Origin: CAYVVT01 sp964454335
GTDB taxonomy: Bacteria > Fidelibacterota > UBA8477 > JABMPR01
Reading direction: 5' to 3'
Length of the DNA stretch: 64,000 nt
NCBI GenBank assembly: GCA_964454335.1
Contig: CAYVVT010000010.1
Span: 1 to 64,000, forward strand
Below, piece after piece: positions 16,916 to 27,525 of the stretch (positions are counted from its first letter, which is position 1; the number at the start of each line of letters is the position of its first letter). Under the pieces are notes generated by a model that had not been told where the DNA came from, made no database searches, and worked only from the letters and a program-made list of their open reading frames with translations. The position numbers were made by a program, and so were the translations under genes.

Positions 16916-19333
16916 TCAGGGTAGCATGATCAGCTTCTGGTATCCCAGGGATTTTATCACCGATTTCTCGATGGGAAAGAAGCGATAGCTGCCGCTGTTG
17001 TACAGGACTGCCTGATCATCATAATGGGGAGAGGCTGGATTCCCGGATTGTCCCGTGGGCAGTACACAGCGGGTTGCCGTCGTGAACTCACTGAAATCAT
17101 ATATATGCCTCAGGGACGGTCCCAGTACCACCTTGAATGGATTGAACAGTTCGAATTCCATGTTGTTCACAGTCGTGCCGGATCCAGGTGCTGGAAAAGG
17201 TCCGACATCAAGTCCCAGGAACCGTTCAACGGGTTTGATATCGGACATGGCATGCAGATGGGTCAGGGTGTGCAGACGGCCCCAGCGCCAACGGCGTGGA
17301 TTCTGACCCAGGGTCTCCTTCAATTCGCGTGAGGTGTTCAGCAAGGCTCTGATGACGATCTCCCTGGGTGTCTCGGTATACTGGATGGTATTCCGGTCGT
17401 CAAACCAGTTGGTCTCACCCAGTTCCAGCAAATACTGCAGGTTGCGGATCGGTACGTTGGCCAGCGTGAGGAAACCCTTGGTGTAACCCGGTCCCAGCTC
17501 CTCGAGTTCATCCCCATAGACCTCTTCGGTAAGTTTGACGAACAGAGTGTTGAAAACGGTGGCACCGATGCTGGCATCGTCATTCAGGAAATTCCAATCT
17601 TCCAGAATATCCAGGATCAGGATCACCTCGGGGAATTCCACCGGAGCGGGACGCCCATACTTCAGGATCTGGGGGATCAGGTCCCGGGCATGATCCGAGA
17701 GTACGTCCATCTGGATGACGGCCATATCGCTTGCCGTATATTTCCGGTCCCAGCTCAACATCTCGTGGATGCGGTTTGCCCGGGAGGGCGGTTCCCAATA
17801 GGCTGAGATATAGTAGGGAAATGAGTCATCAATGGTTTTGTTGTTGGCTGTGGCGATAAATCCTGAAGCCGGGTTGTACAGATAGGGTAACTCATCCTGG
17901 GGCACAAAGCCCTGCCAGTCATAGCGCGGATCATCCCCGGGCAATGGCACCAGGCCGGTTCCCGGGAAACGCTTGGGTATCAGGGTGGCTGGCCGCCAGC
18001 CGATATTGCCAGCTGTGTCCGCATAGACGATGTTCTGGCCCGGCACGTGGAATTTGGCCACGGCAGCGGAGAATTCCTCCCAGTTGGTGGCCAGGTTCAA
18101 TTCAAAAATAGCGTCCACTTCGGTCGTGGTATAATTACCCACCCAGCTCATGGCAATGGGCGGGTGATTCCTGCCCTTCAAAACCTCATGTACATCGTTG
18201 ATGATGGGGCCGTGGATCGTCTCCCGTACCGTAAAGGGTACCGGAGGTCCATCTTTGACCATTATGGCGGTGGTATGCAGATCCATGAAACGCCAGCCGC
18301 CGTCGTAATAATAGCGGTCGGGATCTTCCTCATTGATGATCTCGATATAGAAATCCATGTCGTCGGTCATGACGTTTGTATAGCCCCAGGCAATGCTCTG
18401 ATTCTGGCCAATCACCACCAGTGGGATCCCGGCAAGTGTAGCACCGGCCACATCGAAGCGGCCGCCCACAAGATGCATTTCATACCATACAGCTGGTTGA
18501 CGGAAACCCAGATGCGGATCGTTTGCCAGTAGTGGTTTGCCACTGACCGTGCGTGAGCCGTGCAGTACCCAGCTGTTGCTGCCGATATGTGATCCCCAGG
18601 CTCCGGTAAGCTGGCGGATCTTTGTTTCGGACTCAAGAAAGGGACGGGCTGCCTCGCTGAATCCTTTGGGTACCTTGGGAACGATATAGGGTTTGGTGTC
18701 CGGGTAAACAGGATATAGATCTCGGGCCAGATCCTCACCCAGCTTATCCAGGACCGCCCCGAAGACGAGCTCGGGCATCCAGGCCAGATTCAGATCATGA
18801 GCCATCAACCGTGAATAACCGATCATATGCTCCAGGGACCAGCGGAGTGGCTGGTAACCGGCCAGAAAGAATTCTACCGGCAGATCGTCCCGGTGGCTGT
18901 CGATATAGGCGTTGATACCGTCTATTGACCGCTGCAGCAGTCGCTTGTACTCCGGATCCATTTCTGCGACGATCTTCTGGGCCACACGATAGAATCCCCA
19001 GATCCGTAAATATTTATCCATCTCGATGTATTCAGAGCCGAGCACCTCGGCAAATCTGCCTTCCACAGCCCTGGCCATACCGTCCATCTGGAAGAGGCGC
19101 TCGGAAGCCTGGATGTATCCCGTTGCAAAAAAGAGATCTTCCTCGTTGATGGCATATACATGTGGAACGCCATATCCATCTGTATAGACCTGTACCGGCG
19201 CAGTAAGCTGCGGAAGGGTCAGCTCACCATCAAATTGCGCCCTGGGGCCACGTAGAATGAAGAATTTGGTGAAAGCGGCAAGGGCGATAATGATAAGTAG
19301 AACAATGGATAATATTCGTAAAACCAGATTCAT
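16916..19333 (-). CDS. Penicillin acylase family protein
   Basis: N-terminal nucleophile hydrolase of about 805 residues that should self-cleave into two chains. The predicted new N-terminal Ser is in GSNSWVLHG near residue 255, followed by SGKPLLANDPHL. The N-terminus has one hydrophobic helix (about 3-23) for export or anchoring. I choose the ATG of MNLVLRIL because GAGGG lies 8 bases before it. A longer frame starts at a TTG 11 codons upstream with no ribosome site. The substrate could be acyl-homoserine lactones, beta-lactams or other acyl amides and cannot be told from sequence. Confidence 0.92.
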   Translation of the reverse strand: MNLVLRILSIVLLIIIALAAFTKFFILRGPRAQFDGELTLPQLTAPVQVYTDGYGVPHVYAINEEDLFFATGYIQASERLFQMDGMARAVEGRFAEVLGSEYIEMDKYLRIWGFYRVAQKIVAEMDPEYKRLLQRSIDGINAYIDSHRDDLPVEFFLAGYQPLRWSLEHMIGYSRLMAHDLNLAWMPELVFGAVLDKLGEDLARDLYPVYPDTKPYIVPKVPKGFSEAARPFLESETKIRQLTGAWGSHIGSNSWVLHGSRTVSGKPLLANDPHLGFRQPAVWYEMHLVGGRFDVAGATLAGIPLVVIGQNQSIAWGYTNVMTDDMDFYIEIINEEDPDRYYYDGGWRFMDLHTTAIMVKDGPPVPFTVRETIHGPIINDVHEVLKGRNHPPIAMSWVGNYTTTEVDAIFELNLATNWEEFSAAVAKFHVPGQNIVYADTAGNIGWRPATLIPKRFPGTGLVPLPGDDPRYDWQGFVPQDELPYLYNPASGFIATANNKTIDDSFPYYISAYWEPPSRANRIHEMLSWDRKYTASDMAVIQMDVLSDHARDLIPQILKYGRPAPVEFPEVILILDILEDWNFLNDDASIGATVFNTLFVKLTEEVYGDELEELGPGYTKGFLTLANVPIRNLQYLLELGETNWFDDRNTIQYTETPREIVIRALLNTSRELKETLGQNPRRWRWGRLHTLTHLHAMSDIKPVERFLGLDVGPFPAPGSGTTVNNMEFELFNPFKVVLGPSLRHIYDFSEFTTATRCVLPTGQSGNPASPHYDDQAVLYNSGSYRFFPIEKSVIKSLGYQKLIMLP

Positions 19334-19399
19334 GAATGTTTCCCTCGAGCGATTTCGGGCTGACAATTTAGTCGAGAGCAGCTTTTGTTACAAAGCTCA

Positions 19400-20389
19400 A
19401 TGCAAACACATCCAGAAGCTTCTCGCGTTTTAATAATTCCAACACCGAGTAGATTAGTGATCATGTTGGAACAGGTCATTGACGGCACCACCCCATGGGA
19501 TCATAAACCGATATTCCAACTTTCGGGTGAAGAAGATCTTGAGCTCAGTATCCGGCTCCTGGTGAAGGGACAGCTAGAATACGTTGAGTTACTGCCCGCC
19601 TGTCTGGTGCAACGACCCGCCATTGTCGTCCACGAGATCCGGAAGTTCACGAAGCGGATCCGGGCACTGCTCAAACTGACATCAGCGGCACGACCCGCCG
19701 GCACCACCCGCGAGGCCATGCTGGCACTCAAAGAGCTCAGCGCAGAACTATCGCCAGCCAGAGAAGCGATCGTGCACGCCATCACCTTTCAGAACCTGTT
19801 ATCCATCAGCAGGCAACCACTTGAACTGGACGCGCATATTTACGCACAACTTGAATCTGCAGCGCTGGAGTCACAGAAGGACGTTGTTGACAATGAGCGT
19901 CTGCACAAGAAGCTCAATGCTGCAACGACAACAGTCAGATCCTGGTCCGAAGGATTTTCCATTACGGTCACCCTTTATGATTTTTTACTCATAGAACTAC
20001 GCAACAGCTACCGCCGGGCACGAAAGGCCTTCCAGAAATGTGCGGGATCACCGGATCCGGACCTTCTGCACAGCTATCGCAAACTGGTGAAGACCTTGTG
20101 GTATTTTTTAAGAATGCTGGAAAAGTGGTTGAATGAAGAGGGTGAGGGAGTCACCCTGGCAGTGGATGACCTGGGGGCCATCCTAGGGGACACCCATGAT
20201 CTCGATACCCTGAAACACAATCTGAGTGAAGGTTCGGCCGCAAAGGCACGATCATGGGCTTCCGAGGAACTGATGTCTATCTGGGAGCGAACCAGGCTAC
20301 ATTACTGGGAAACTGCGTATCAGCGCAGTTCGGAAATATTCGCGCTGCGGCCAAAACAATTCCTGGAAATGCTTACCAGGGATCGTTGA
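19400..20389 (+). CDS. CHAD domain protein
   Basis: About 329 residues, helical and rich in basic residues. CHAD signatures are VHEIRKFTKRIRALLKL near the start, HSYRKLVKTLWYFLRML in the middle and LGAILGDTHDLDTL near the end. CHAD proteins bind polyphosphate through these basic helices. No CYTH domain is attached. The start is uncertain: a TTG at 19385, this ATG, or an ATG at 19463 all keep the domain whole, and none has a strong ribosome site. It is transcribed away from the acylase and meets the AddA-AddB gene tail to tail with only 6 bases between stops. Confidence 0.88.
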   Translation: MQTHPEASRVLIIPTPSRLVIMLEQVIDGTTPWDHKPIFQLSGEEDLELSIRLLVKGQLEYVELLPACLVQRPAIVVHEIRKFTKRIRALLKLTSAARPAGTTREAMLALKELSAELSPAREAIVHAITFQNLLSISRQPLELDAHIYAQLESAALESQKDVVDNERLHKKLNAATTTVRSWSEGFSITVTLYDFLLIELRNSYRRARKAFQKCAGSPDPDLLHSYRKLVKTLWYFLRMLEKWLNEEGEGVTLAVDDLGAILGDTHDLDTLKHNLSEGSAAKARSWASEELMSIWERTRLHYWETAYQRSSEIFALRPKQFLEMLTRDR

Positions 20390-20395
20390 ACATCT

Positions 20396-23300
20396 CTATC
20401 TGGGCAGCGAACCTTTCCGGCATATCCTTTCGAACTGGCAGTACTGACAGGCCCTGGATTCATCCCGTGTCGTCAGTGGGTAGGTTCCTTCCTTCAAATG
20501 AGAGCCATAATCGAGAATGGCCTTTCTGATCCCCTCCAGACTCCAATCACCGTCCTCCCTGATGGCAATGGATCTCCTGTTGTTTGACAATCCGGCGCTC
20601 ATGACGGGGTGGTGTGGATCAAGCTCGCCAATCGGATCTGATAGTCCGCTGGTGCCCAGGGCATACCCGCTGACCTGATCCAGGTTCAGGATCACCGACT
20701 TATCGGGATAACGCTCCTTCAACACCAGGAAATATACCAGCATCTGGGAGGACCAGAATCCACGGGTGGCATCCAGGTCGATCCCACCAGTCTTGTAATC
20801 CACGCACCAGACGCCTCCCGGACCAACAACGACCCGATCGACAACACCCCTCAGGATCATTCTCAGCGAGTTATCCGTATCAGCGATCACCAACTCAGGC
20901 CAGGAATCCCCAGATCGGTCCGGCAGACCAAAGGCCTGCTCGAAATAGCTCTCGCTCTCAAACTGGCCCAAGAGTGCAGCTTCCTTCATCAGCATGGCGC
21001 TGATAAGGTTCAATTCGGGTTTGTCGAAATTATCCAGATAAGGTTCCGATCGGAGATGGGATATCAGGTCTTCGCGCTGGATCAATGATTCATCAGCCAA
21101 CAGCTCATTACGTATTTCCTCCAGGAGCCCGGCAGTCACCTTCAGATCAGCGAGCTCCCCGAATCCGCCCCTCTTACCGAAGCGCTCCAACAACCTGTGG
21201 ACCAGGAGGCCGAGCTCGGGATCAAAGGGTGGGACGATGCTGGATTCCATGGGCTCCAGCTGCAGTACCCGAGCATACCAGAATCGCTGCGGGCAACGGA
21301 TGAGATCATCCAATCTGGTAGCGGACAGAGATATTTCACGAAATGCTCCAACTTCTCCGATCGCGCCGTTGTATGGGTGCAGCCCTTCATGACCCAGAAG
21401 CTCGTGGCGCCGGAACCAATCGTTTTCATGTTCCAGCCCACTCACCCTCTGTCCATTCAGTCTGGAAAGGTACTGCCGTCTGTTCGCCGGTTTCAGTGAA
21501 TTGCTGAAGGCTGGTTTTAGCTTCTTGAAGAATTCCATGAATGTACTTGCCTGCAGCGCCGCACCGTCCACATCCCGCTCTGGAGCTGATAGCCACAGAC
21601 CGTCTGGAAAGCGTTCCAGCCAGCGGTTCAACAAACTGAGGTTCAGATGCCAGGGCACTACTTCACTCCGGGTGAGGAATGGATTGTTGTCAGGCTTCAG
21701 CGGGAACTGCCCTTCGGTGAGACCCAGGACGAGAAGGTGCTGTGTTTCCAGGTTCGCCGTTTCAAGGTAGGAAACGATCTCAACACCAAAGGCCTGGGAG
21801 GCACTTGAGACTTCCAGGTTTTCCAGGCGGTTCCGGAGCTCACGCGACAGATCAGGAGTGAGGCTATCACTGCTGCCGAATCGTTCCCAGTGTTCCTGGA
21901 TATCATGCAGACAATCGATCGCTGCTGAAAATGCGGATCGTGCGACGGCGGAATCATCGATCCCATGCAGGTGTTGCTCGACTTCCCAGCGGTCCAGATG
22001 CTCCAGCAGACGTTCAATGCGTGTATACATGTTCCTGCGGTCGGGGAACTTCTCCACCAGTTGCCAGAACCTGCCAAACAGTGATCTCGCCTGCTCCAGT
22101 GACCGGGGCAGATTATCAGTATTCAGAAGCTCCCTTACTCCCTGGACCTGCTCGCGACGGCACCAGGCATCCAACTGCATGGCCAGGATCTCATCCTCTT
22201 GGGATCCATGCAGGAAAGGAACCAGCCACACCGATGCCGCTTGCTCCCAGCGTGGTCGATTCAGATCCACCAGCCTGAGAAAGGCGAATATGAACTGGGT
22301 GAGAGGTCGTTCCATTACCGGTTCCCGCTTCGAGATGCGGAGGGGGATTCCATGGCTGCCAAAATTGGCTTTAATGACGGGCACATAACGCTCAGGTGAT
22401 GAAACAGCGACATGGATCTGCTGGAGATCCACCCCTTCGGCCACAATTCCATTGATATGCCGGGCTGCCAGTTCAACCTCTTCCTGTACCGAAAAGCAGT
22501 GGTGGTACTGGAGCTGTTCCTGCCCGGCGGGGAGTCGAGCGACCTTTCTCCAGGAATGTTCATCCCAGTGGGATATTTCTGCATCAATTCCGGTGAGAGT
22601 TGGTACGATGAACGTTGAACTGTCCTGTGAGCTTGCAAGTTCTTTGAAGAATCGAAAATCACCGGGGGTGATAGCGTAATGCCCGTTCACCAGAACAGTG
22701 AAGCCTTTCAGGCGGGTGAGATCCAGCAGTTCATCCGGAGCTGCGATATCTCTGTCATGGCACCAATTCAGGAAACGTGAATGCAGATCCTGGCCCTGTG
22801 CGGTCAATTCCCATCCCTGAGATGCCTTGTAGAATGCTGCAGCCAACTGGTTCACGGTTCCCCAGTTGGATGTGGGACCCAGGATGCTCGCAGCGCCAAT
22901 TCTGGCGCGATATGGGGTCAACCTCCTTCCGGGTGATCGCAATTGCTGCTTCAGGGTCTGGAGGGTGAGAACCTGGCTTCCCGGGATCAACCTGCCGTTC
23001 GCAGCCAGACTTGCGTGACGCCTCTCGGTATTTCCCCTGGTGGGTTCCACCAGGAGGAATGGCTCGTTCTCCGGTAGATGCTTGAGAAGTGTTTCATCTG
23101 ATTCCCCGGTGAGTACTTCCGGGATCGCTACTGTGAAGCATGATCCTCGTTCCCTCTCCAGGTGTTGCAGATATGCCTTGGGATCAGGAGTGATCTCCAA
23201 ACTCGATTCAGCATGACGAAGGAAGAACAAACTCGCAGCCGCGTCGATCCCATAGCTCTGCTTCAACATCCAGAGATAGGTTTGTATCTGAAACCAGTAC

Positions 23301-26300
23301 GGATGCCGGCCGGACCGTATCTTCTCCAGTGGTGGATCCTCATCGGTTTTATAATCCACCAGATACCAGCGGCCTTCAAATTCGTATAGCAGATCCAATA
23401 CTCCGTTGACGATATATTGGGTCGTTGTATCCTCCATCCAGCCCATGAGCGGCAGTTCCGGGAATTTCTCTTCCTGGGAAAGTGTGTCGAGCCTGGCTTT
23501 CAAGTGGCTGTTCAGATAGTTGGGCAGGCACTGCTCCAACTCCTCAAGCAGATCCCCGTGCTGTGAGGTGGCAACATGCTCCTGCAGATAGGTCTGGATG
23601 TGCTCATGATCCGCCTGTAGATCTGTCCAGCCCATTTCGATGATCTTGTGCATCAAGCGACCAAAACTCAGGGCAAAGCCATCATCCTCACCCTCCAGTG
23701 AACGACTTTCGATGAGCGGTCGGAAATGATCATTCTTCTCCACCCAGGTCATGATGGTGTGGGGCGAGATCTCCTCTAATCCTTTCACTGCAGGTGGTTT
23801 GGGGGGACCAGGATCGACGGGGAGCTCTGGTGTTTCTGAGCCGGCGAGGTATTTGACGACTTCCTCAGCCTCGATCCGTTCCACCCGGATATTCTTTTCA
23901 TGGATGGAACAAGCCTCCCACTCTGATGCTGACTGACTGTAATTCTTCCCGTCAAGAAGCCGGTCCAGGTCAAATCCAGGAGCAACATAGCGCTTCCACC
24001 AGCTGCGGCTGTCCTTGATTCCACGTCCCTCAAGCGCCAGGAAACTGATGGCATGTATGGCCCGGGTAACAGCAACATAGAATACGCGTTTATCTTCAGC
24101 TTCTTCTGCCGCCCGGTCAGCTTCCCTGACATTCTTTGTCAACAGGGGTCGTCGGGTACCCTGTTCTGACTGAAAGGTCAGCGCCGCTTCCCAGTTCTGA
24201 CTTTGTGGATTTTGCCAGTAGTACAATCCGCTGTGTTCTCCCCTGACAGTCCGTTCCATTTCAGGCAGGATCACTCCGGGGAATTCCAGGCCCTTGGCCT
24301 TATGAATGGTCATGATGTGAATGTGCGCTGTGCTGGGGAGCTCCGCCTGGGAGTCATCTCCCTCCTGGATCTGGAACTTCAGGGTTTCGTAGATCTGTCT
24401 GAGGTCCTGGCCTTCAAGTGACCGTTTGTGCAGATAGTGGATCAATCGCTCGAGGTTGGCCAGTCTTGCCGGGCCATTGATCTCCGAGATCCAGCCGAGT
24501 CGGCGTTCTTCCACCTCATCGAGGATCTGCTCGATGAGACGGTCGACCGGCTGACTGAGACTCAGCTGTCGCCAGTTCCTGATCTGGTCGTAGACCTCAG
24601 GTGCAAAATGCAGCAATGTGTTCCATACCCAGCCGCTTGCCCGGTCAGGACCGGCTTTGTTCGCCAGTTCCTGGATCAGTACGTCCGGCCAGACAAAGAA
24701 GGGGCTGCGCAATAGTGCCGTCAGGGCCATATCATCCAGCGGATTGATCAGGATGGAGATGAGATGAAAGAGATCATAGCTTTCCTGCTGCTGGAATAGT
24801 CCACGACTGGCCACTACCTCAAAATCGAGCCCGAGCTTATTGAATGTCCGGATATAGTCAGCGATGCGGGTGAAGCTGCGCAGCAGGATACCTACCGCCG
24901 GCCCCTGATTCACCCGGATACCCTTGTCGTCCAGCCATTCCAGCATCTTCTTGGCAGCGTAGGCAGCCTGAAGAGCATGGGCTGGCTCCAGGATGTTCCC
25001 GGGTGCACAGACCTGGATGTTACAAATCGACTTGGTGTGACGCTCTGGATCCATGGGATGGGTGTCAGGAACAGCAGTTGCACGGAACTGTGCCTCAAAT
25101 GAAGGCAAATCCTTAACATTGTCCGTTTCAAACACCGTTTGCATCAGGGGATTGATCACGGTTTCAACATAGCTGCGGGAGGATCTGTGTGTGTAATCGT
25201 TGTCAATGCAGGCACCATTTGTAGCCTCAATGACCTGACCAACCCTGTTCATGACCTGCACATCGGCCTGGTTGAAGCGGTAGATGCTCTGTTTGGTATC
25301 GCCCACCAGGAAAAGGCCCTGTGGCCGCAATGAGGATCCACCAGCGGAGGCGATCCGCCTGACCACCTCCCAGCGCAGGCCATTGGTATCCTGGAATTCA
25401 TCCACCAGTATATGTGGATAGCGCTGGGCATATTCCCTGGCCACACCTGGATCACCGAGGATGTCAACCGTCCGCCTGATGACCTCATCGAAGCTCAGGG
25501 CCCCATCAAGCTTTGACCGTTTGACGAGCCGGCGTTCAAATTCGAGGTAGAATCGACATAGAGCAGGTGTGTATTCCGGAGCGAGCCAATCCCAGCGATT
25601 TAGGAAATGTGATAACTCATCCTCACTGAACCAGGCTCTCGCCTGCTCCACCAGTGCTCTACGTCTGTCCCGCATCTCGACCGCGATGTTTTCGTCAGGC
25701 CAGGTATTCCGGCTCGCCCTTACAGTTCTCAAATAAGTGTCGCCCTTACTGGTGAAGCATAGCTGAGCCAGATGTTCGAGAAGGATCAGGCCCTGGAAAT
25801 ACTCATCCTCCTGTGATCCGAGATCCCCGGCAAGCTGTGTCAGCAGCCTGAAGATACGGTCATTGGGATTGCGCATGCTGTCTGCAGCAGGTAGATCCCG
25901 AACAAGAGCGCGCAGTTCCGTCTCGATATCACCCATTTGCCCGGGAAGCGGGAACCTCTGCTGCAGGATCTTCCGCTGTTGGACTGGATCCAGGTCCGCC
26001 TGGGCTTCGATCCAATCCCTCAGGATCTCTGCCTTGGCCTGGATACGACGCACATAATTCTCCAGACGTGCCGGGCTGAAAACCTCCAGCAGTTTCCTCA
26101 GGTCCTTATCATGCCTGCGGCTTTTCTCGGCCAGGAATCCATGCCAGCTTTCCAACAGGATCCTGTGATAATCAACCTCATCCTGCAGCCTGAACTCGGG
26201 ATCAATTCCGGCCAACTGTGCATTCTCGCGCAGGACCCGGGCACAGAAAGCGTCAATGGTGGAAATTGCATTCTGAGGGAAACTGGAACGCAGATGCATC

Positions 26301-26617
26301 TTGAAATCGTCACTCACACGACGTAGGTCGCTGCCGAAATCCTCGGGAGTTCCAGCCAGAGGTTCGTCTTTCAACAACTGGTTCATGTCCTGATAGATCC
26401 TGCCCGCCATCTCTGCCGCAGCCTTATTGGTAAAGGTGATCACCAGGATGTTGGCGGCATCAGGACTCCTGGAACCACCACTACCTACCCAGGTGCGGGC
26501 AAATTCATTCAGGATGCTGGCATAACGCTTGGACAATAACCAGGTCTTGCCGGCACCGGCGCTGGCCTGGATAAAGACGTTGCGGTTCAGGTCAAATGCC
26601 TGTTTCAGATCAAACAA
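20396..26617 (-). CDS. Single-chain AddA-AddB helicase-nuclease fusion
   Basis: 2073 residues that join both halves of the AddAB double-strand-break repair enzyme. The AddA half has a UvrD-type helicase: Walker A QASAGAGKT (17-25), STIDAFCARVL, Walker B VDEFQDT near 405, GDTKQSIYRFN, TIHKAKGLEFPGVIL near 776 and VFYVAVTRA near 846. A RecB-like nuclease with VDYKTDED near 1087 follows. The AddB half starts near 1190 with a degenerate, P-loop-free LLVEPTRGNTERR. It has LGLTEGQFPL near 1635, a cysteine in CPQRFWY near 1777, a second nuclease motif VDYKTGG near 1940 and CQYCQFERIC near 2060. The four cysteines would form the AddB iron-sulfur staple. No internal stop is present. Confidence 0.9.
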   Translation of the reverse strand: MFDLKQAFDLNRNVFIQASAGAGKTWLLSKRYASILNEFARTWVGSGGSRSPDAANILVITFTNKAAAEMAGRIYQDMNQLLKDEPLAGTPEDFGSDLRRVSDDFKMHLRSSFPQNAISTIDAFCARVLRENAQLAGIDPEFRLQDEVDYHRILLESWHGFLAEKSRRHDKDLRKLLEVFSPARLENYVRRIQAKAEILRDWIEAQADLDPVQQRKILQQRFPLPGQMGDIETELRALVRDLPAADSMRNPNDRIFRLLTQLAGDLGSQEDEYFQGLILLEHLAQLCFTSKGDTYLRTVRASRNTWPDENIAVEMRDRRRALVEQARAWFSEDELSHFLNRWDWLAPEYTPALCRFYLEFERRLVKRSKLDGALSFDEVIRRTVDILGDPGVAREYAQRYPHILVDEFQDTNGLRWEVVRRIASAGGSSLRPQGLFLVGDTKQSIYRFNQADVQVMNRVGQVIEATNGACIDNDYTHRSSRSYVETVINPLMQTVFETDNVKDLPSFEAQFRATAVPDTHPMDPERHTKSICNIQVCAPGNILEPAHALQAAYAAKKMLEWLDDKGIRVNQGPAVGILLRSFTRIADYIRTFNKLGLDFEVVASRGLFQQQESYDLFHLISILINPLDDMALTALLRSPFFVWPDVLIQELANKAGPDRASGWVWNTLLHFAPEVYDQIRNWRQLSLSQPVDRLIEQILDEVEERRLGWISEINGPARLANLERLIHYLHKRSLEGQDLRQIYETLKFQIQEGDDSQAELPSTAHIHIMTIHKAKGLEFPGVILPEMERTVRGEHSGLYYWQNPQSQNWEAALTFQSEQGTRRPLLTKNVREADRAAEEAEDKRVFYVAVTRAIHAISFLALEGRGIKDSRSWWKRYVAPGFDLDRLLDGKNYSQSASEWEACSIHEKNIRVERIEAEEVVKYLAGSETPELPVDPGPPKPPAVKGLEEISPHTIMTWVEKNDHFRPLIESRSLEGEDDGFALSFGRLMHKIIEMGWTDLQADHEHIQTYLQEHVATSQHGDLLEELEQCLPNYLNSHLKARLDTLSQEEKFPELPLMGWMEDTTTQYIVNGVLDLLYEFEGRWYLVDYKTDEDPPLEKIRSGRHPYWFQIQTYLWMLKQSYGIDAAASLFFLRHAESSLEITPDPKAYLQHLERERGSCFTVAIPEVLTGESDETLLKHLPENEPFLLVEPTRGNTERRHASLAANGRLIPGSQVLTLQTLKQQLRSPGRRLTPYRARIGAASILGPTSNWGTVNQLAAAFYKASQGWELTAQGQDLHSRFLNWCHDRDIAAPDELLDLTRLKGFTVLVNGHYAITPGDFRFFKELASSQDSSTFIVPTLTGIDAEISHWDEHSWRKVARLPAGQEQLQYHHCFSVQEEVELAARHINGIVAEGVDLQQIHVAVSSPERYVPVIKANFGSHGIPLRISKREPVMERPLTQFIFAFLRLVDLNRPRWEQAASVWLVPFLHGSQEDEILAMQLDAWCRREQVQGVRELLNTDNLPRSLEQARSLFGRFWQLVEKFPDRRNMYTRIERLLEHLDRWEVEQHLHGIDDSAVARSAFSAAIDCLHDIQEHWERFGSSDSLTPDLSRELRNRLENLEVSSASQAFGVEIVSYLETANLETQHLLVLGLTEGQFPLKPDNNPFLTRSEVVPWHLNLSLLNRWLERFPDGLWLSAPERDVDGAALQASTFMEFFKKLKPAFSNSLKPANRRQYLSRLNGQRVSGLEHENDWFRRHELLGHEGLHPYNGAIGEVGAFREISLSATRLDDLIRCPQRFWYARVLQLEPMESSIVPPFDPELGLLVHRLLERFGKRGGFGELADLKVTAGLLEEIRNELLADESLIQREDLISHLRSEPYLDNFDKPELNLISAMLMKEAALLGQFESESYFEQAFGLPDRSGDSWPELVIADTDNSLRMILRGVVDRVVVGPGGVWCVDYKTGGIDLDATRGFWSSQMLVYFLVLKERYPDKSVILNLDQVSGYALGTSGLSDPIGELDPHHPVMSAGLSNNRRSIAIREDGDWSLEGIRKAILDYGSHLKEGTYPLTTRDESRACQYCQFERICRKGSLPR

Positions 26618-26658
26618 GCTGAGAGAATCCTACGGTATGGACGAGTGGCAATCCTGTA

Positions 26659-27507
26659 TCATCTCCGATCGCCATCGAGATCCACTTCTTCTTCAGGATT
26701 TTCCACCAGGTGCTTGAAGAGCTCAAGCGCCTGGATACCGTAAAAACCATCATGGATCCGTTCGTCGAAGCTGTATCGGATGGTCATGATGTCCTGCACC
26801 ACCGGTTCGCGGTTCTGCCCCACCATCACGCGAGGAGCTTTCTTACCAATAGCAGCGAAGATGGTGATGTTGCCATATTCATAAAGATGATGGAAAGCCG
26901 GTTGCAGGCCGATGGATCCGAGGTTGGCAAAGGCGACACTTGCGTACATCTCATCTTCTCGAAGCATGAAATCCGGCAACCAGCCATAATGATCCAGTTT
27001 CATGAGCAGTCTTGCGAAGGCATTTACCACTGCTGTGGGTAGACTGAACAGGATCTTCATCTCCAGATCCGTGAAGGACGTCTGCGTCGATCTGCCACGG
27101 TCAATACCGCCCTGAACTGCTTTGACCGTGTCTTCCAAGCTCCAGTATGGATCCAGCTTATACTTCATAAGAATGTCCGGGCTGTCCTCGGTCATGGCCT
27201 TTTTCATGGAGATCACCGCCCAGATCCCTCTGCGCTGATAGATCCGGCGTCCGGCGACAAAGCGGTTCAGACCCGGTCGCATGTGCAGGACCTGGCCTGC
27301 ACGCCACAGCAGCAGATGGGTGATGGTAACCTTCGTACCCGTCTTTTCAGAGAAGGTCTTCATGAACTCCCAGGTCTTGCTCACTTCGAGATCCTGTTCA
27401 TAGTACACGACTGATTCATTGCGGCCCCGCATGATGAAGGGCATGATCCGCCGTGTATGTGGCAGGTTCTTTACATAATCTCCGTCTGGTCGCCAACGAA
27501 ATGGCAT
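26659..27507 (-). CDS. Stand-alone E2-type acyltransferase domain
   Basis: 282 residues matching the catalytic domain of 2-oxoacid dehydrogenase E2 enzymes and the chloramphenicol acetyltransferase fold. The catalytic His-Asp is in SFDERIHDGFYG near residue 250. The trimer-fold segment KVTITHLLLWRAG is present near 75. Lipoyl and E1/E3-binding domains are absent, and no E1 or E3 genes are in the window, so it is unlikely to be part of a normal dehydrogenase complex. It could be an acyltransferase for an unknown acceptor. It lies 41 bases upstream of the AddA-AddB gene on the same strand. Confidence 0.85.
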   Translation of the reverse strand: MPFRWRPDGDYVKNLPHTRRIMPFIMRGRNESVVYYEQDLEVSKTWEFMKTFSEKTGTKVTITHLLLWRAGQVLHMRPGLNRFVAGRRIYQRRGIWAVISMKKAMTEDSPDILMKYKLDPYWSLEDTVKAVQGGIDRGRSTQTSFTDLEMKILFSLPTAVVNAFARLLMKLDHYGWLPDFMLREDEMYASVAFANLGSIGLQPAFHHLYEYGNITIFAAIGKKAPRVMVGQNREPVVQDIMTIRYSFDERIHDGFYGIQALELFKHLVENPEEEVDLDGDRR

Positions 27508-27525
27508 GATCGTAATCCCTTCAGC

